Shown one piece after another: positions 1-9,370 of a stretch of DNA of 64,000 nt. Under the pieces are notes generated by a model that ran no database searches, was not told where the DNA came from, and saw nothing but the letters and a program-made list of their open reading frames with translations. The stretch comes from Pedobacter sp. PF22-3 (GTDB taxonomy: Bacteria; Bacteroidota; Bacteroidia; Sphingobacteriales; Sphingobacteriaceae), in contig NZ_JAPIVP010000001.1 in assembly GCF_026239555.1 (NCBI RefSeq), positions 62,001-126,000 of the forward strand, in the 5' to 3' direction. The translations under genes and the position numbers were made by a program. Within the stretch, counting starts at the first letter, position 1. Every line of letters starts with the position of its first letter.

Positions 1-1
1 T

Positions 2-451
2 TCTCATGAAGAAGGTGCACAAAGAGCATGGTCCGTTAATACCAAAAACTTTATTGCTGATGAAAAAGGCAACCTTAAAGCATTAAAAGTAATTGATGTG
101 GAGTGGGAGATTGATGCGAACGGGCGTCCGATTACATTCAAAGAAGTTGCGGGTACCGAGAGGGATCTTCCATGTGAACTGGTATTACTGGCAATGGGAT
201 TTTTACATCCTCAAAAAGAAGGTTTAATTGAAAAACTAGGTGTAGAGTTAGATAATCGTGGAAACGTGAAGGCATCTGAACATACATACCAAACTAATAT
301 TGCGAAGATTTTTGCTGCTGGTGATGTTCGCCGCGGACAATCATTAGTGGTTTGGGCCATTTCAGAAGGTAGAGAAGCTGCCCGCAAGGTAGATGAATAC
401 TTAATGGGCGCAACTAAATTAGCATCTAAAGATGCAGTAGCATATGCTTAA
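2..451 (+). CDS. gltD: Glutamate synthase (NADPH) small subunit, 3' part
   Basis: This is the C-terminal 149 codons of a gene whose start lies before the window; the frame is open from base 2 to the TAA at 449-451. The end carries the FAD-site pattern AAGDVRRGQSLVVWA followed by SEGREAA, which closes GltD and related flavin NADPH oxidoreductases. GltD passes electrons from NADPH through FAD and Fe-S clusters to the large subunit GltB, which makes glutamate from glutamine and 2-oxoglutarate in the cytosol. The large subunit is presumably upstream, outside the window. A strong hairpin terminator follows 25 bases after the stop, so this is the last gene of its unit. The family call is firm; a related oxidoreductase paralog cannot be fully excluded from the tail alone. 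Confidence 0.88.
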   Translation, partial: SHEEGAQRAWSVNTKNFIADEKGNLKALKVIDVEWEIDANGRPITFKEVAGTERDLPCELVLLAMGFLHPQKEGLIEKLGVELDNRGNVKASEHTYQTNIAKIFAAGDVRRGQSLVVWAISEGREAARKVDEYLMGATKLASKDAVAYA

Positions 452-476
452 ATAGGTTTTAAATTTATATTTTTTG

Positions 477-506
477 GGTCGTGGTGAAAACCACGACCTT
501 TTTTTT
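477..506 (+). terminator. Rho-independent terminator after gltD
   Basis: A 9-bp perfect stem (GGTCGTGGT / ACCACGACC) with a four-base loop (GAAA) is followed by eight Ts. It lies 25 bases after the gltD stop and fits a classical intrinsic terminator. Confidence 0.9.
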
Positions 507-604
507 GCTTTATACTATGAAACTTATCTAGTAATAGAAATAGATTTTATAGAATAAAATATTCTCTATCGTTTTCACTTCAAGAGAACATATGCTGTCA
601 TATA

Positions 605-733
605 CTGTCCGTAGAGTTAAGCGCAGTGTCTCTACGGATTGGGAATAGGGATGAGTTTTAAACTCAGCAAGCACGAGTCTGAGACTCTTATTCATTCTAC
701 AATCCGTAGAGCCCTTCGGAACTCTACGGACAG
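605..733. repeat. REPIN-like element: two inverted hairpin units
   Basis: Two hairpin-forming units face each other. The left one (605-641) has CCGTAGAG and CTCTACGG arms; the right one (700-733) has the same arms with a different loop. The outer 14 bases (CTGTCCGTAGAGTT) recur as an exact inverted copy at 720-733, and the inner CTCTACGGATTG recurs inverted at 700-711, so the whole 129-bp block is one large imperfect palindrome. This is the layout of REPINs or small non-autonomous elements. It sits between gltD and the convergent DUF763 gene. An 81-codon frame across it on the minus strand is a by-product of the repeat. Confidence 0.7.
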
Positions 734-776
734 GACGGAATGATGGTAAGAATAAACGATATGTTATAAACAAAAA

Positions 777-1988
777 TTAAAACAACTTCAATTGTTCATC
801 TCTCAGTGGCTTTTCTTTCCCAAAAACTGTTCTACCACCATATTTCCAGCTTTCAGCGCGTTCTTTTTGAATCACTTTTTCAAAATCCATATTCGGTATA
901 AAGTCTTTTTCAGCATTGCGGGTAATTTGATGAAGTGACTTTATCGCTTGTTGTTTATCGGTATTGCCAATCTTCGCCTTTTCTATTGCCTTTTGTAAAA
1001 CACTTATTGTTTCATCGTAAACGTTTACGGGAACAGGAAAGGGGTGACCATCTTTACCACCATGCGCGAAAGAATAACGTGCAGGATCAGTAAAGCGGGA
1101 AGGTGTGCCATAAATCACCTCACTCACTAAAGCCATAGATTGTAAAGTTCTTGGACCCATGCCTTCCAATAATAACAGTTCCTCAAAGTCTTTTGGCTGT
1201 TTTTCCTGTGCCAGCCACAAGATACTTCCTAAACGTTTTAAATCTACATCTTTTGCTTTCACATCATGATGATTGGGTAATACCAACTTTTGTATTTCAT
1301 CGAGCATCCGTATGGGCGATTCAGCTGTAATACTCATCATACTTTGCCTTGTCTGGTCAGCATTGTTAGCCGTTAAATTCAGGATTTGACCTTGGTTAAT
1401 GCCACAGATACCTGTATGTGGCTCTTCTACAAAAGATTTTAGATTTTCAGAATGCCAGTGGTATCTTCTCGCTGTTGCGCTACTATCGCTCATGCCTTGC
1501 TGTACTACTGCCCAATCGCCTTCATTACTTAAAACAAAACTATGGAGGTACAGTTGAAATCCATCTTGAATGGCAGTATTATCTACTTTTGCACTGAGTT
1601 TACTAGCCCGAACCAATTCTGTACCATTTAAACCTGTTTTATCCGCAATTTTTAAAAGTTCATTGGGTGTTTCCCTACTGTGCTTGCCTTTGCCTCCACA
1701 AATGTAGATTCCCAACTCTTTAGATATGGGATTTATCGATTTCTTCAACGCACCCATTACTGATGTGGTAATTCCTGAAGAATGCCAGTCCATTCCCATT
1801 ACCGCACCCAAGCTCTGAAACCAAAACGGACTGCTTAACCGACGTATCACTTCTGCTTTACCATACTCCAAAAGTATAGCTTCTGTTATCGCCAGGCCAA
1901 GTGCGGCCATACGCTGTGCCAACCAAGGTGGTACATGGCCATAATGTAAGGGTAAATCTGCGCTTCCTGATCTTTTCAATACTAACAA
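777..1988 (-). CDS. DUF763 domain protein
   Basis: The protein has 403 residues and begins with the KRSGSADLPLHYGHVPPWLAQRM pattern (given here only as key words: RSGxADLPLH and PPWLAQRM) characteristic of DUF763, a family found mainly in archaea and scattered bacteria with no established function. A short segment near residues 270-290 (EGMGPRTLQSMALVSEV) resembles a helix-hairpin-helix DNA-binding turn, so a nucleic-acid role is possible but is inference. No ATG is available at the N-terminus: TTG at 1988 or TTG at 1979 must start it, and the second would give the compact MKRSG start seen in relatives. No signal peptide or membrane segment is visible. It stands alone, convergent to gltD. Confidence 0.8.
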   Translation of the reverse strand: MLVLKRSGSADLPLHYGHVPPWLAQRMAALGLAITEAILLEYGKAEVIRRLSSPFWFQSLGAVMGMDWHSSGITTSVMGALKKSINPISKELGIYICGGKGKHSRETPNELLKIADKTGLNGTELVRASKLSAKVDNTAIQDGFQLYLHSFVLSNEGDWAVVQQGMSDSSATARRYHWHSENLKSFVEEPHTGICGINQGQILNLTANNADQTRQSMMSITAESPIRMLDEIQKLVLPNHHDVKAKDVDLKRLGSILWLAQEKQPKDFEELLLLEGMGPRTLQSMALVSEVIYGTPSRFTDPARYSFAHGGKDGHPFPVPVNVYDETISVLQKAIEKAKIGNTDKQQAIKSLHQITRNAEKDFIPNMDFEKVIQKERAESWKYGGRTVFGKEKPLRDEQLKLF

Positions 1989-2038
1989 ATTTAGTAAAAA
2001 AAATATTAAATTGAAAGATAGTTTGCACCAGGTTAAAT

Positions 2039-2995
2039 TTAATTTTTAAACTGCTGATCTAAAAATTTAATCATTATTTTGGAAACCTCCTCAAACCAGG
2101 GATTAAATAACCAAAAGGGGTGAGGTGTATCAGGCAGGGTATGAACTTCTGAATAGATGCCAAAAGCTTTAATTTTTGCAATTAAATCGTCTCTACCGGC
2201 ATGAAATCGGGTTGTAGAACTATTGATAAATAGCATTGGAACGGTATTTTGTCCGGCATGATTTAACGCTGAGGCATTATACCATACCGCCGGATTTTCT
2301 TTTAAATCTGCCCCAAGCCAAATCGCCGCAACAGATTTCCGGTTGGGATCTGTACTTACCTCAGCAGATTCAGGATGATCGAAAGCCAGTATACCATCTA
2401 CGTCAATTACAGCCTGAACATGACTACTATGGCTATTTATTTTTTCCTTCTCGAACTGAGGATCATTGTTAGTTGTGCCAACTAAAGCAGCCAATTGTCC
2501 GCCGGCAGAAAATCCGGCTACCGAAATTTTATTGGTATCTATATTAAATTGTGCCGCATTTGCTTTTATCCATCTTATTGCATTTTTCAAATCATAAACT
2601 GCTGCCGGGAATTTTGCGTGGGTAGATAAGCGATAATCAGTAGTAACGGCCACATAACCGTTTTGAGCCATTTTTTGAGCCATCGGAATGTTCTGCGCAC
2701 GATTACCAGAACGCCAGCCACCACCAAAAACAAATAAAACTGCGGGTGTTAGTTTTTTAGATTTCTTTGGATAAATTACATCCAGCAATAAATTCCCTGT
2801 TGGATATTTGGCATAAACAATATTGCGGCTGACTTTAAAATCACCTTTTTCTAATGGGTAGGCAATAGTAATGTAAGGGCGCTTCTTTTTTTCTTTAACA
2901 TAAGTAGAATAGATGCTGAATGAAGTATCAGCAGGTATTTTTTGCGCCTGACTTGCGGTAAAATAGCATATAAAAATTAAGGTTAAAAATTTCAT
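2039..2995 (-). CDS. Secreted alpha/beta hydrolase (BD-FAE-like esterase)
   Basis: The protein has 318 residues with a signal peptide at about 1-18 (cleavage after ASQAQ). It has the alpha/beta hydrolase layout of the bacterial esterase/kynurenine formamidase-like group: an oxyanion-hole FGGGW at 90-94 in place of the usual HGGGW, the nucleophile elbow GFSAG with Ser163, a likely acid in HAGRDD near 266, and the catalytic His in DTPHPFW near 296. It likely hydrolyses a carboxylic ester in the periplasm or at the cell surface; the substrate is unknown. The ATG at 2995 is clear. It is 50 bases from the DUF763 gene and may be co-transcribed with it, but nothing links them in function. Confidence 0.8.
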   Translation of the reverse strand: MKFLTLIFICYFTASQAQKIPADTSFSIYSTYVKEKKKRPYITIAYPLEKGDFKVSRNIVYAKYPTGNLLLDVIYPKKSKKLTPAVLFVFGGGWRSGNRAQNIPMAQKMAQNGYVAVTTDYRLSTHAKFPAAVYDLKNAIRWIKANAAQFNIDTNKISVAGFSAGGQLAALVGTTNNDPQFEKEKINSHSSHVQAVIDVDGILAFDHPESAEVSTDPNRKSVAAIWLGADLKENPAVWYNASALNHAGQNTVPMLFINSSTTRFHAGRDDLIAKIKAFGIYSEVHTLPDTPHPFWLFNPWFEEVSKIMIKFLDQQFKN

Positions 2996-3085
2996 TATGG
3001 TAAATATATGGAATAGTTTAGCCGCTGATGAAACGTTTGAATTTATATTTTGTTAAGTTTAAACTTTAATGCAGCACCAGATTTA

Positions 3086-4189
3086 ATGCGAAAATTTTTA
3101 CAAAGTTTACTAAGTGCCTGGATTATTCGCATGTCGAATAAGTTTGGCTCAAACCCCAACCGTAAACGCATCCATGAGGCTTTAAATAAACTTTATGAGA
3201 CTATTAACCTCAGCCCTGGAAAACGGGGACTGATTTTCGAAGTTACCGATACTGACAAATTCATCATTTTATCAGATCAACATAAAGGTGCCCGCGATGA
3301 TGCTGACGATTTCGCTTTAGCTGAAAAGAATTACCTAAGGGCACTCGAATATTATAGCCAACAGGATTTCCATTACATAAATTTGGGTGATAGCGAGGAG
3401 CTTTGGGAGAATCTACTCGAATCAGTAATCAAACACAACAAAGAAACATTCGAAGCAGAGAAAGCTTTTATTGATAAAAATCATTTCACTAAAATATTTG
3501 GCAATCACGATTTGTATTGGGACAACGATCCCTTATCACAATTTAACCTGAAAAGGATATATGGAGAAGTCATTCGTATTTATGAAGGAGCAATATTAAG
3601 AATGACCGTAAAAGAAGGCAAACTGGATATTTTTCTCACCCACGGACACCAAGGCGACTTACAGAGTGATGGAAACTGGTCTAGTAAGTGGTTTGTAAGT
3701 ACCATATGGGCACCACTTCAGTCGTATCTTCAGATTAACCTAAATACACCTGCTTACGACAATCAGCTTAAAACAGTGCACAATACATTGATGTACGATT
3801 GGGTCATCAACCAAAAAAATATCGCTTTAATTACCGGGCACACGCACCAACCCGTTTTTGCATCGTTAACACACCTTGAAAGGATTTACCTAAAACTAAA
3901 CAAAGCCAAGGAAGAGAAAAATGCCACTGATCTTGCTTTTTTAAATGCCGAACTTCACAAACGTATAAAAGAAGGAGATAAAGCACCACTTTTCGGCAAA
4001 TACAAGCCAGGTTATTTTAACAGTGGGTGCTGTTGTTTTAGTGATGGCGATATCACGGGTATCGAAATAGCTGATGGTTTTATCAGACTGATCAAATGGT
4101 CATACCATAAAAATAACATACCCGAAAGGATTTTATTGGAAGAAATGAAAATCAATGATTTATCAGATTTAAATCTATTTGATGGGTAA
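3086..4189 (+). CDS. Calcineurin-like metallophosphoesterase
   Basis: From the ATG at 3086 the protein has 367 residues; a TTG at 3050 would add 12 poorly supported residues. The metal-binding blocks of the calcineurin-like phosphoesterase fold are present in order: SDQH at 63-66, GD at 101-102, GNHD at 139-142, HGHQGD at 186-191 and GHTH at 251-254. It should be a cytosolic hydrolase of a phosphate mono- or diester using two metal ions, substrate unknown. A cysteine cluster (GCCCF) lies near 330. Its 3' end overlaps the convergent histidine kinase gene by 15 bases, which could give antisense interference between the two. Confidence 0.82.
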   Translation: MRKFLQSLLSAWIIRMSNKFGSNPNRKRIHEALNKLYETINLSPGKRGLIFEVTDTDKFIILSDQHKGARDDADDFALAEKNYLRALEYYSQQDFHYINLGDSEELWENLLESVIKHNKETFEAEKAFIDKNHFTKIFGNHDLYWDNDPLSQFNLKRIYGEVIRIYEGAILRMTVKEGKLDIFLTHGHQGDLQSDGNWSSKWFVSTIWAPLQSYLQINLNTPAYDNQLKTVHNTLMYDWVINQKNIALITGHTHQPVFASLTHLERIYLKLNKAKEEKNATDLAFLNAELHKRIKEGDKAPLFGKYKPGYFNSGCCCFSDGDITGIEIADGFIRLIKWSYHKNNIPERILLEEMKINDLSDLNLFDG

Positions 4190-5275
4190 TGCGACGTAGA
4201 AAGTAGTGCCTAAATCTTTACCATTGCTTTCTGCCCATAACTTACCTTTATGAATCTCAACAAGTGCATTGGCGGCAATTAATCCCAATCCATAGCTATT
4301 CTCACGATTAGTGCTTATCGAACTTAGCGGGACAAATTTCAAGAAAACTTTTTCTAAATCTTCTTCAGTTAAACCCACTCCATTGTCTTTTATTGCAACA
4401 GTTACCTCATTATCAGTTATTTTACTAGTAATAATAGTTTCATTTCCTATTGGCGAAAACTTGATCGCATTATCTATCAACTGACTAAAAACCATTGCGA
4501 TTTTATCAGGATCAGCAAAAACCTCAACAGGTTCCTGAATATCAATTAGAATTGTCTGATTTTTGCGTTCAAACGATAGTGTAAATTCTTTTTTTACCTC
4601 TTCCAGTATCTGATTTAGATCTATTTTATCTTTTTTAGGTTTAAATGAGGTTGCTTCTTTCCGGGCAGCACTCAAAATACCATTCAGATTGTCAATCATT
4701 TTTTTCGATTGCGCATTAATCTTTCCGGCAATTAAAGATGTTTTGTCGTCAATACCGGGAATGCGCCCCAGCAATTCAGATTGAAGTGTAATAGTCGTCA
4801 TTGGATTTTTCAGATCATGAACAAGCACATGTAAACGATCATCATAAGCCCTTAAAGTTCTTCTAATCGCCATTCTGGACTCCAATTTTTCCGCTACCAT
4901 ATCAGCTAAATGCTGTAGCATTTTTAACTGCCTGTCTTCAATGGGCTTAGCTGTCGTATCAGCCACGTAAATCAGACCAACTTGATAACCGTCAGGCGAT
5001 ACGATTGGCACTGAAGCAAAAAAAGCAAACCTGCCACTGTCCTGATCCTGAATAATTTCTAAAGCAGATCCACCAATCTCTGATTTTAAGAAAAAACAAT
5101 CATTGCCTTCAAAGCAGATCCCGGCAAATGATACATCAAATATTTCGGCAGCCAATTGCGAAATCTGGTCAAAAGCATTTTCGGCAGGGGTATTTAAAAT
5201 CTCATAATTATACAGCTTTTTCAAACGCATGGCTTCGTTTGAATAAATATCTTGTTCTGCTTTTTCGTATTGCAT
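4175..5275 (-). CDS. GAF-domain sensor histidine kinase
   Basis: The protein has 366 residues and no membrane segment, so it senses a cytosolic signal. A GAF-type domain covers about 30-135. The HisKA helix follows with the phospho-acceptor His153 in VHDLKNP, then a HATPase domain with the N box at Asn269, the G1 box DNGVGL at 297-302 and the G2 box GLGL at 329-332. It should autophosphorylate and hand the phosphate to a receiver protein; no partner gene is adjacent, so it is an orphan kinase. The two cysteines in GICFEGNDCFF (about 53-60) are typical of this GAF subgroup. Ligand and output are unknown. Confidence 0.87.
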   Translation of the reverse strand: MQYEKAEQDIYSNEAMRLKKLYNYEILNTPAENAFDQISQLAAEIFDVSFAGICFEGNDCFFLKSEIGGSALEIIQDQDSGRFAFFASVPIVSPDGYQVGLIYVADTTAKPIEDRQLKMLQHLADMVAEKLESRMAIRRTLRAYDDRLHVLVHDLKNPMTTITLQSELLGRIPGIDDKTSLIAGKINAQSKKMIDNLNGILSAARKEATSFKPKKDKIDLNQILEEVKKEFTLSFERKNQTILIDIQEPVEVFADPDKIAMVFSQLIDNAIKFSPIGNETIITSKITDNEVTVAIKDNGVGLTEEDLEKVFLKFVPLSSISTNRENSYGLGLIAANALVEIHKGKLWAESNGKDLGTTFYVALPIK

Positions 5276-5421
5276 TTGTGGTACAGTTAATAGATAGATG
5301 AATAGCTAAAGGTAGAAATTATGTACAATACCATAAACAATTAAGCGTTAAATTTAGTTATTATAAGATTGGAGATTATAAAGCAGAAAGCATCAAAACT
5401 ACCATCAAAAACAGATAAACA

Positions 5422-6888
5422 ATGAGATTATACATAGAACGTAAACCTGTTAAGGTAAACCCAGATACGAAGAGAGTTATTGCCCGTTTTTTTTTTAATG
5501 GAGAGGAGAGAGCACTAGAGGTAATCCGAAAAGTTTTAGAATTTTCGGATGAAAAAGTATTTTCGTTGATATCGCCCATTTTACAAGAATATTCTAAAAG
5601 ACACCGGAATATCACCAAAATCTTAACCCGACATTGTAAAAAATTAAAAAAACAATTTACGGCCTTAGGCACATCATTTGAAGACATTGATGAATACACC
5701 AGGTTGTTGATTGGTGCTTACTTTACACATGAATATTCAATAGAATCAGCCGCATTTTTTAATCCGAGCATTGTGGATGATCCTGATCAGACTGATTTGG
5801 TTGAAGGCGAAAAAAGAGTAATTATCAGCTTCAGGGCTGTAGGCGAGGGGCACATTTCTTCAATCGTCTTTCGCCGCGCTTTAATCGATAAAAATAATAA
5901 TATCCAGGTTTTACCTGTTGGTAATTATGTTGATGAGGCTGAGGTTGTAAAAAATGCTATTTATGTAAAGAAATTATTCCTAAAAAAGGCGGCTTATGCA
6001 CAGATTGATCCTGCTGTTTTAGAAGAAATTGAATCGAAACTTGATGATAAATTTGAATACACCAGTTTAAGCAATATCATTAAAGACTCTAAAAGTTTAT
6101 ACAAAGAAAATCCATCTCGGCTAATGGAGTACGATAAAATACTTTGGTTATCAGATACTTACCATACCATTACTTTTTCAAAAGATACGGATATTTCTGA
6201 TCGTGTAATTTTCCCTATTTCAGAATTTGAACGTAAAGGTATTGAAGATGCGCGTTTCGTGAAATTTATTAAAGATGATGGCAAAGTATTATATTATGCT
6301 ACCTATACTGCATTTGACGGCTCTTTAATTATCCCTAAACTCGTCCAAACCGAAGATTTTTATGAGTTTAAAGTAATCCCGCTTTATGGAGATGGTGCAC
6401 AGAACAAAAATCTGGCATTATTTCCTCGAAAAATTAATGGAAAATATGTGATGATGAGCCGGATAGATGGATGGAACAATTACCTGATGTTTTCTGATAA
6501 GGTAAATGTATGGGAAAATCCTATTCTTTTAAAGCAACCCCGTTACGATTGGGAGCTGGTGCAAATTGGCAATTGTGGTTCGCCTATAGAAACCGAAAAA
6601 GGTTGGCTTGTAATTACACACGGAGTTGGACCAATGAGAAGATATTGCATTGGGGTAAGTTTATTGGATCTGGAAAACCCGAATATTGAAATAGGCCATT
6701 TAAAAGAGCCTTTAATTATCCCTAATAATGATGAAAGGGAGGGCTATGTACCAAATGTGGTTTATTCTTGTGGATCAATTATTAGTAATGGTGAATTGAT
6801 TATACCTTATGGCTTATCAGATTATAGCTCATCATTTGCTACTGTAAATCTAGAATTGCTGTTAAACAGGCTATTAGAAAATAATTAG
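5422..6888 (+). CDS. GH130-type beta-mannoside phosphorylase/hydrolase
   Basis: The protein has 488 residues. The C-terminal 260 carry GH130 signatures: GIEDAR with the likely catalytic Asp276, KNLALFPRK near 329-337, GNCGSPIETEKGWLVITHG around 383-401 and EGYVPNVV near 444. GH130 enzymes cleave beta-mannosidic links by phosphorolysis or hydrolysis. The N-terminal 180 residues are an extension not needed for the five-bladed propeller, rich in charged helices, and mark a longer subfamily. No signal peptide is seen, so it acts in the cytosol. It faces the GT4 glycosyltransferase gene tail to tail, which suggests opposing synthesis and breakdown of the same mannose glycan; this is inference. The exact linkage cannot be told. 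Confidence 0.8.
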   Translation: MRLYIERKPVKVNPDTKRVIARFFFNGEERALEVIRKVLEFSDEKVFSLISPILQEYSKRHRNITKILTRHCKKLKKQFTALGTSFEDIDEYTRLLIGAYFTHEYSIESAAFFNPSIVDDPDQTDLVEGEKRVIISFRAVGEGHISSIVFRRALIDKNNNIQVLPVGNYVDEAEVVKNAIYVKKLFLKKAAYAQIDPAVLEEIESKLDDKFEYTSLSNIIKDSKSLYKENPSRLMEYDKILWLSDTYHTITFSKDTDISDRVIFPISEFERKGIEDARFVKFIKDDGKVLYYATYTAFDGSLIIPKLVQTEDFYEFKVIPLYGDGAQNKNLALFPRKINGKYVMMSRIDGWNNYLMFSDKVNVWENPILLKQPRYDWELVQIGNCGSPIETEKGWLVITHGVGPMRRYCIGVSLLDLENPNIEIGHLKEPLIIPNNDEREGYVPNVVYSCGSIISNGELIIPYGLSDYSSSFATVNLELLLNRLLENN

Positions 6889-7028
6889 ATTTTATATACT
6901 GCGCTTACCAATTGTGCTATCCTTTAGTGTAGATTGCATTATAATTAAATCCTGAAGTCATCTTATTCAATATCAAAGGTATTTAACGGGATGGCTTCTG
7001 CCTTTACTGATCAAAAAAGTTCATGCAC

Positions 7029-7056
7029 AAAAAAAGCTGATTTATATCGAATCAGC
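7029..7056 (-). terminator. Terminator of the GT4 gene
   Basis: Read on the minus strand, a 7-bp stem GCTGATT/AATCAGC with a seven-base loop is followed by seven Us. It sits 27 bases after the stop of the glycosyltransferase gene and points away from it. Confidence 0.8.
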
Positions 7057-7082
7057 TTTAATATTTCAAAGATAGTCTAAGC

Positions 7083-9353
7083 CTAGCTAATCTTATTTGC
7101 CTCCAGTAACGGTGAGGACAACGTTTCATATTCCATTTCGGCACTTTTCAAAATAGCCAGATGCGAGATGAAATAGGCCAATGTACTTTCTGCACCCTGG
7201 TTCCTGTTTACACTATTAAACTGCAATCCATCCGCACAACCATTGGTTTCATAATCGTATAAAGGAATATGAAGGCTGTTTTCGCCTAAGAACCATTTGT
7301 AGCTCATATGCATCAAATTCAGATATCGATCATCTTTCGTAATCTCGAAGGTTTTTGCATACAGTAGAACCATGGCCATTGTTTCTAAAGCTTGTTGATC
7401 ATAAATCGGATTTTCACCATGCTTTTTCATCCAGCCAGCATTTCCAACAGGATTCAGGTATCCATTTTCAAAAGAAAAACTATTTAAAAACGCAATACTC
7501 TCCATAGCAACCTGGTACGATTCTTTGTTTCCGGTAGCTTCATAATGGTGAAGCAACGCCAGCGGCAAAATGGCATTATCATAGGTCAAAATATCTTCAA
7601 ACCAGTGCCAGTCGCCATCTTTATTTTCTCTATAAGAAGCCACTAATGCATCCGCAAGCATATTAATTTCCTGGCTGATTAACTCATCTCCGGGATGTGC
7701 ATTTAAGTAATAAGATAAACCAATAATCGTATTAGCCTTTCCTCTTAAATATTTAAGTTCTTTAAAATGTTTTATACAATGAGAAAACAATTCGCGCCCA
7801 AACTCACGGTAGGAATTATTTGGGGCACTTGAAACTAAATACCCCAATGCCCAGATGGTTCTTCCGAAAGAGTCTTCAGAGCCTACTTCATCTAAGTATT
7901 GCCGGTTAAAACTTAAGAAATTCCTGAAATTTCCATCTTCTGTTTGCATGTATTGGATAAAACTGAGGTATATTGGCATAAGAGCCAAAGCCCTTTTGTT
8001 TTTATCCTGCTCAACAGCCATTAAAGACATAATTAATGCCCTTGCATTATCATCAATACAATAGCCTTCTTTTAAATTTGGAATCCCAAAACGTGCATGT
8101 TGAATTATCCCAGTATCATCTGTGAGTAAGGCAATATGGTTTAAATTTAATGCTGGCATTCCTTCCACATCTATAATCGGCGGAATCGTTCTTTGTGCTT
8201 TAACCTCAGCGGATAGTGCCTCATTCAATACATTAAGATAAATACTTCCGATAGCTGGCCAACGCAGATTTAATCCATATTCGTAAGCATTTTTTTTCAG
8301 TTCCTGGTATTTATCGTTGTCACTTAAAAGATCATTAACAATTGCAGCAAGTTTATGGTGATCCTTAAAATCGAATAATTTACCTCTATTATCGGCCAAT
8401 AGCTCTTGTGCATGCCAGTATGGAGTAGAAATTACCGCCGCACCGGCACCAATAGCATATGATAAAGTTCCGCTGGTAATCTGGGCTTCATTTAAATAAG
8501 GTGTAATGTATAAACAACATGCGGTTAAATACTGATGAAGTTCTTCTTCCGAAACGAATTTATTAACAAAAACAATATTTTTTTCCACGCCCAAATCCTT
8601 TGCCAGTGCTTTCAAACTGTCGCGATATTCTTCGCCATTATGTTTTACTACGCCAGGATGGGTATTGCCTAAAATCATATATAAAACATCAGGATGTTTA
8701 GCTACAATTTCCGGTAAAGCCTTGATTACAGTTTCTAAACCTTTATTTCTACTGATCAAACCAAATGTAAACAGTACTTTTTTACCCCTAAATAATTCAC
8801 TCTGTGCAATTTGATTATTTACGATAGGTTCTAAATCCGGAACACCATGTTCTATCAATTGAATAGATACTTTGGGAATCTGATATATGCTGGTTAAAAA
8901 CATTACCGCTTTTTTGCTCATTACCACCAGTTTCGCCGATTTAGATGCAATCTCCTTGATGATGGTTTGCTGCATAAAATTCGGCTCTTTTAAAACCGTA
9001 TGCAAAATAGTAATGAACGGCTTTTTTAACCTGTTAATTAGTGAAAGTAAAAACACACCACTATTACCACCATATATGCCAAATTCGTGTTCAATAATAC
9101 AAGTATCTACATCACTGTTATTGATAAAATCGGCTGCCTCAAGGTAATCTTGCTGATTTTGTTGTCGGATAACAAATTTTACTTCATTTGGATATTGATG
9201 TTCATTCACATCATCCGACTCATTCATCGCAACTACAAAACTCTTGTTGGCATCGTAAGTGGGATTTAAGCTTAAAGCATTAACCAGATTTTGATTGAAG
9301 GTAGCTAGGCCACATTCACGGGGCGGATAGGTAGAAATATAGGCTATTTTCAT
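7083..9353 (-). CDS. GT4 glycosyltransferase with long helical C-terminal domain
   Basis: From the ATG at 9353 the protein has 756 residues; a TTG at 9371 would add six. Residues 1-370 form a GT-B glycosyltransferase of family 4: an N-terminal STYPPRECGLATFNQNL loop, HEFGIYGG near 95, FGLISRNKGLETVI near 205 and the sugar-nucleotide site around AQITSGTLSYAIGAGAAVIS near 295. From about 385 to the end it has repeated helical hairpins with DDNAR, EDSFGRTIW, WFEDILTYDNA and YDQQALETMA motifs, resembling the alpha/alpha toroid of some glycosidases. The C-terminal half may bind, trim or measure the glycan. The convergent GH130 gene suggests a mannose-containing cytosolic product. The donor sugar is inferred, not shown. 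Confidence 0.8.
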   Translation of the reverse strand: MKIAYISTYPPRECGLATFNQNLVNALSLNPTYDANKSFVVAMNESDDVNEHQYPNEVKFVIRQQNQQDYLEAADFINNSDVDTCIIEHEFGIYGGNSGVFLLSLINRLKKPFITILHTVLKEPNFMQQTIIKEIASKSAKLVVMSKKAVMFLTSIYQIPKVSIQLIEHGVPDLEPIVNNQIAQSELFRGKKVLFTFGLISRNKGLETVIKALPEIVAKHPDVLYMILGNTHPGVVKHNGEEYRDSLKALAKDLGVEKNIVFVNKFVSEEELHQYLTACCLYITPYLNEAQITSGTLSYAIGAGAAVISTPYWHAQELLADNRGKLFDFKDHHKLAAIVNDLLSDNDKYQELKKNAYEYGLNLRWPAIGSIYLNVLNEALSAEVKAQRTIPPIIDVEGMPALNLNHIALLTDDTGIIQHARFGIPNLKEGYCIDDNARALIMSLMAVEQDKNKRALALMPIYLSFIQYMQTEDGNFRNFLSFNRQYLDEVGSEDSFGRTIWALGYLVSSAPNNSYREFGRELFSHCIKHFKELKYLRGKANTIIGLSYYLNAHPGDELISQEINMLADALVASYRENKDGDWHWFEDILTYDNAILPLALLHHYEATGNKESYQVAMESIAFLNSFSFENGYLNPVGNAGWMKKHGENPIYDQQALETMAMVLLYAKTFEITKDDRYLNLMHMSYKWFLGENSLHIPLYDYETNGCADGLQFNSVNRNQGAESTLAYFISHLAILKSAEMEYETLSSPLLEANKIS

Positions 9354-9370
9354 CTTTTTAAATGTTTTCA

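Noticed and set aside
528..773. 81-codon minus-strand frame between gltD and DUF763
   Set aside because: It runs straight through the REPIN-like repeat and owes its length to it; no coding pattern is visible.
6889..7028. Possible small RNA between the GH130 and GT4 genes
   Set aside because: No promoter, strong hairpin other than the GT4 terminator, or conserved word could be seen.
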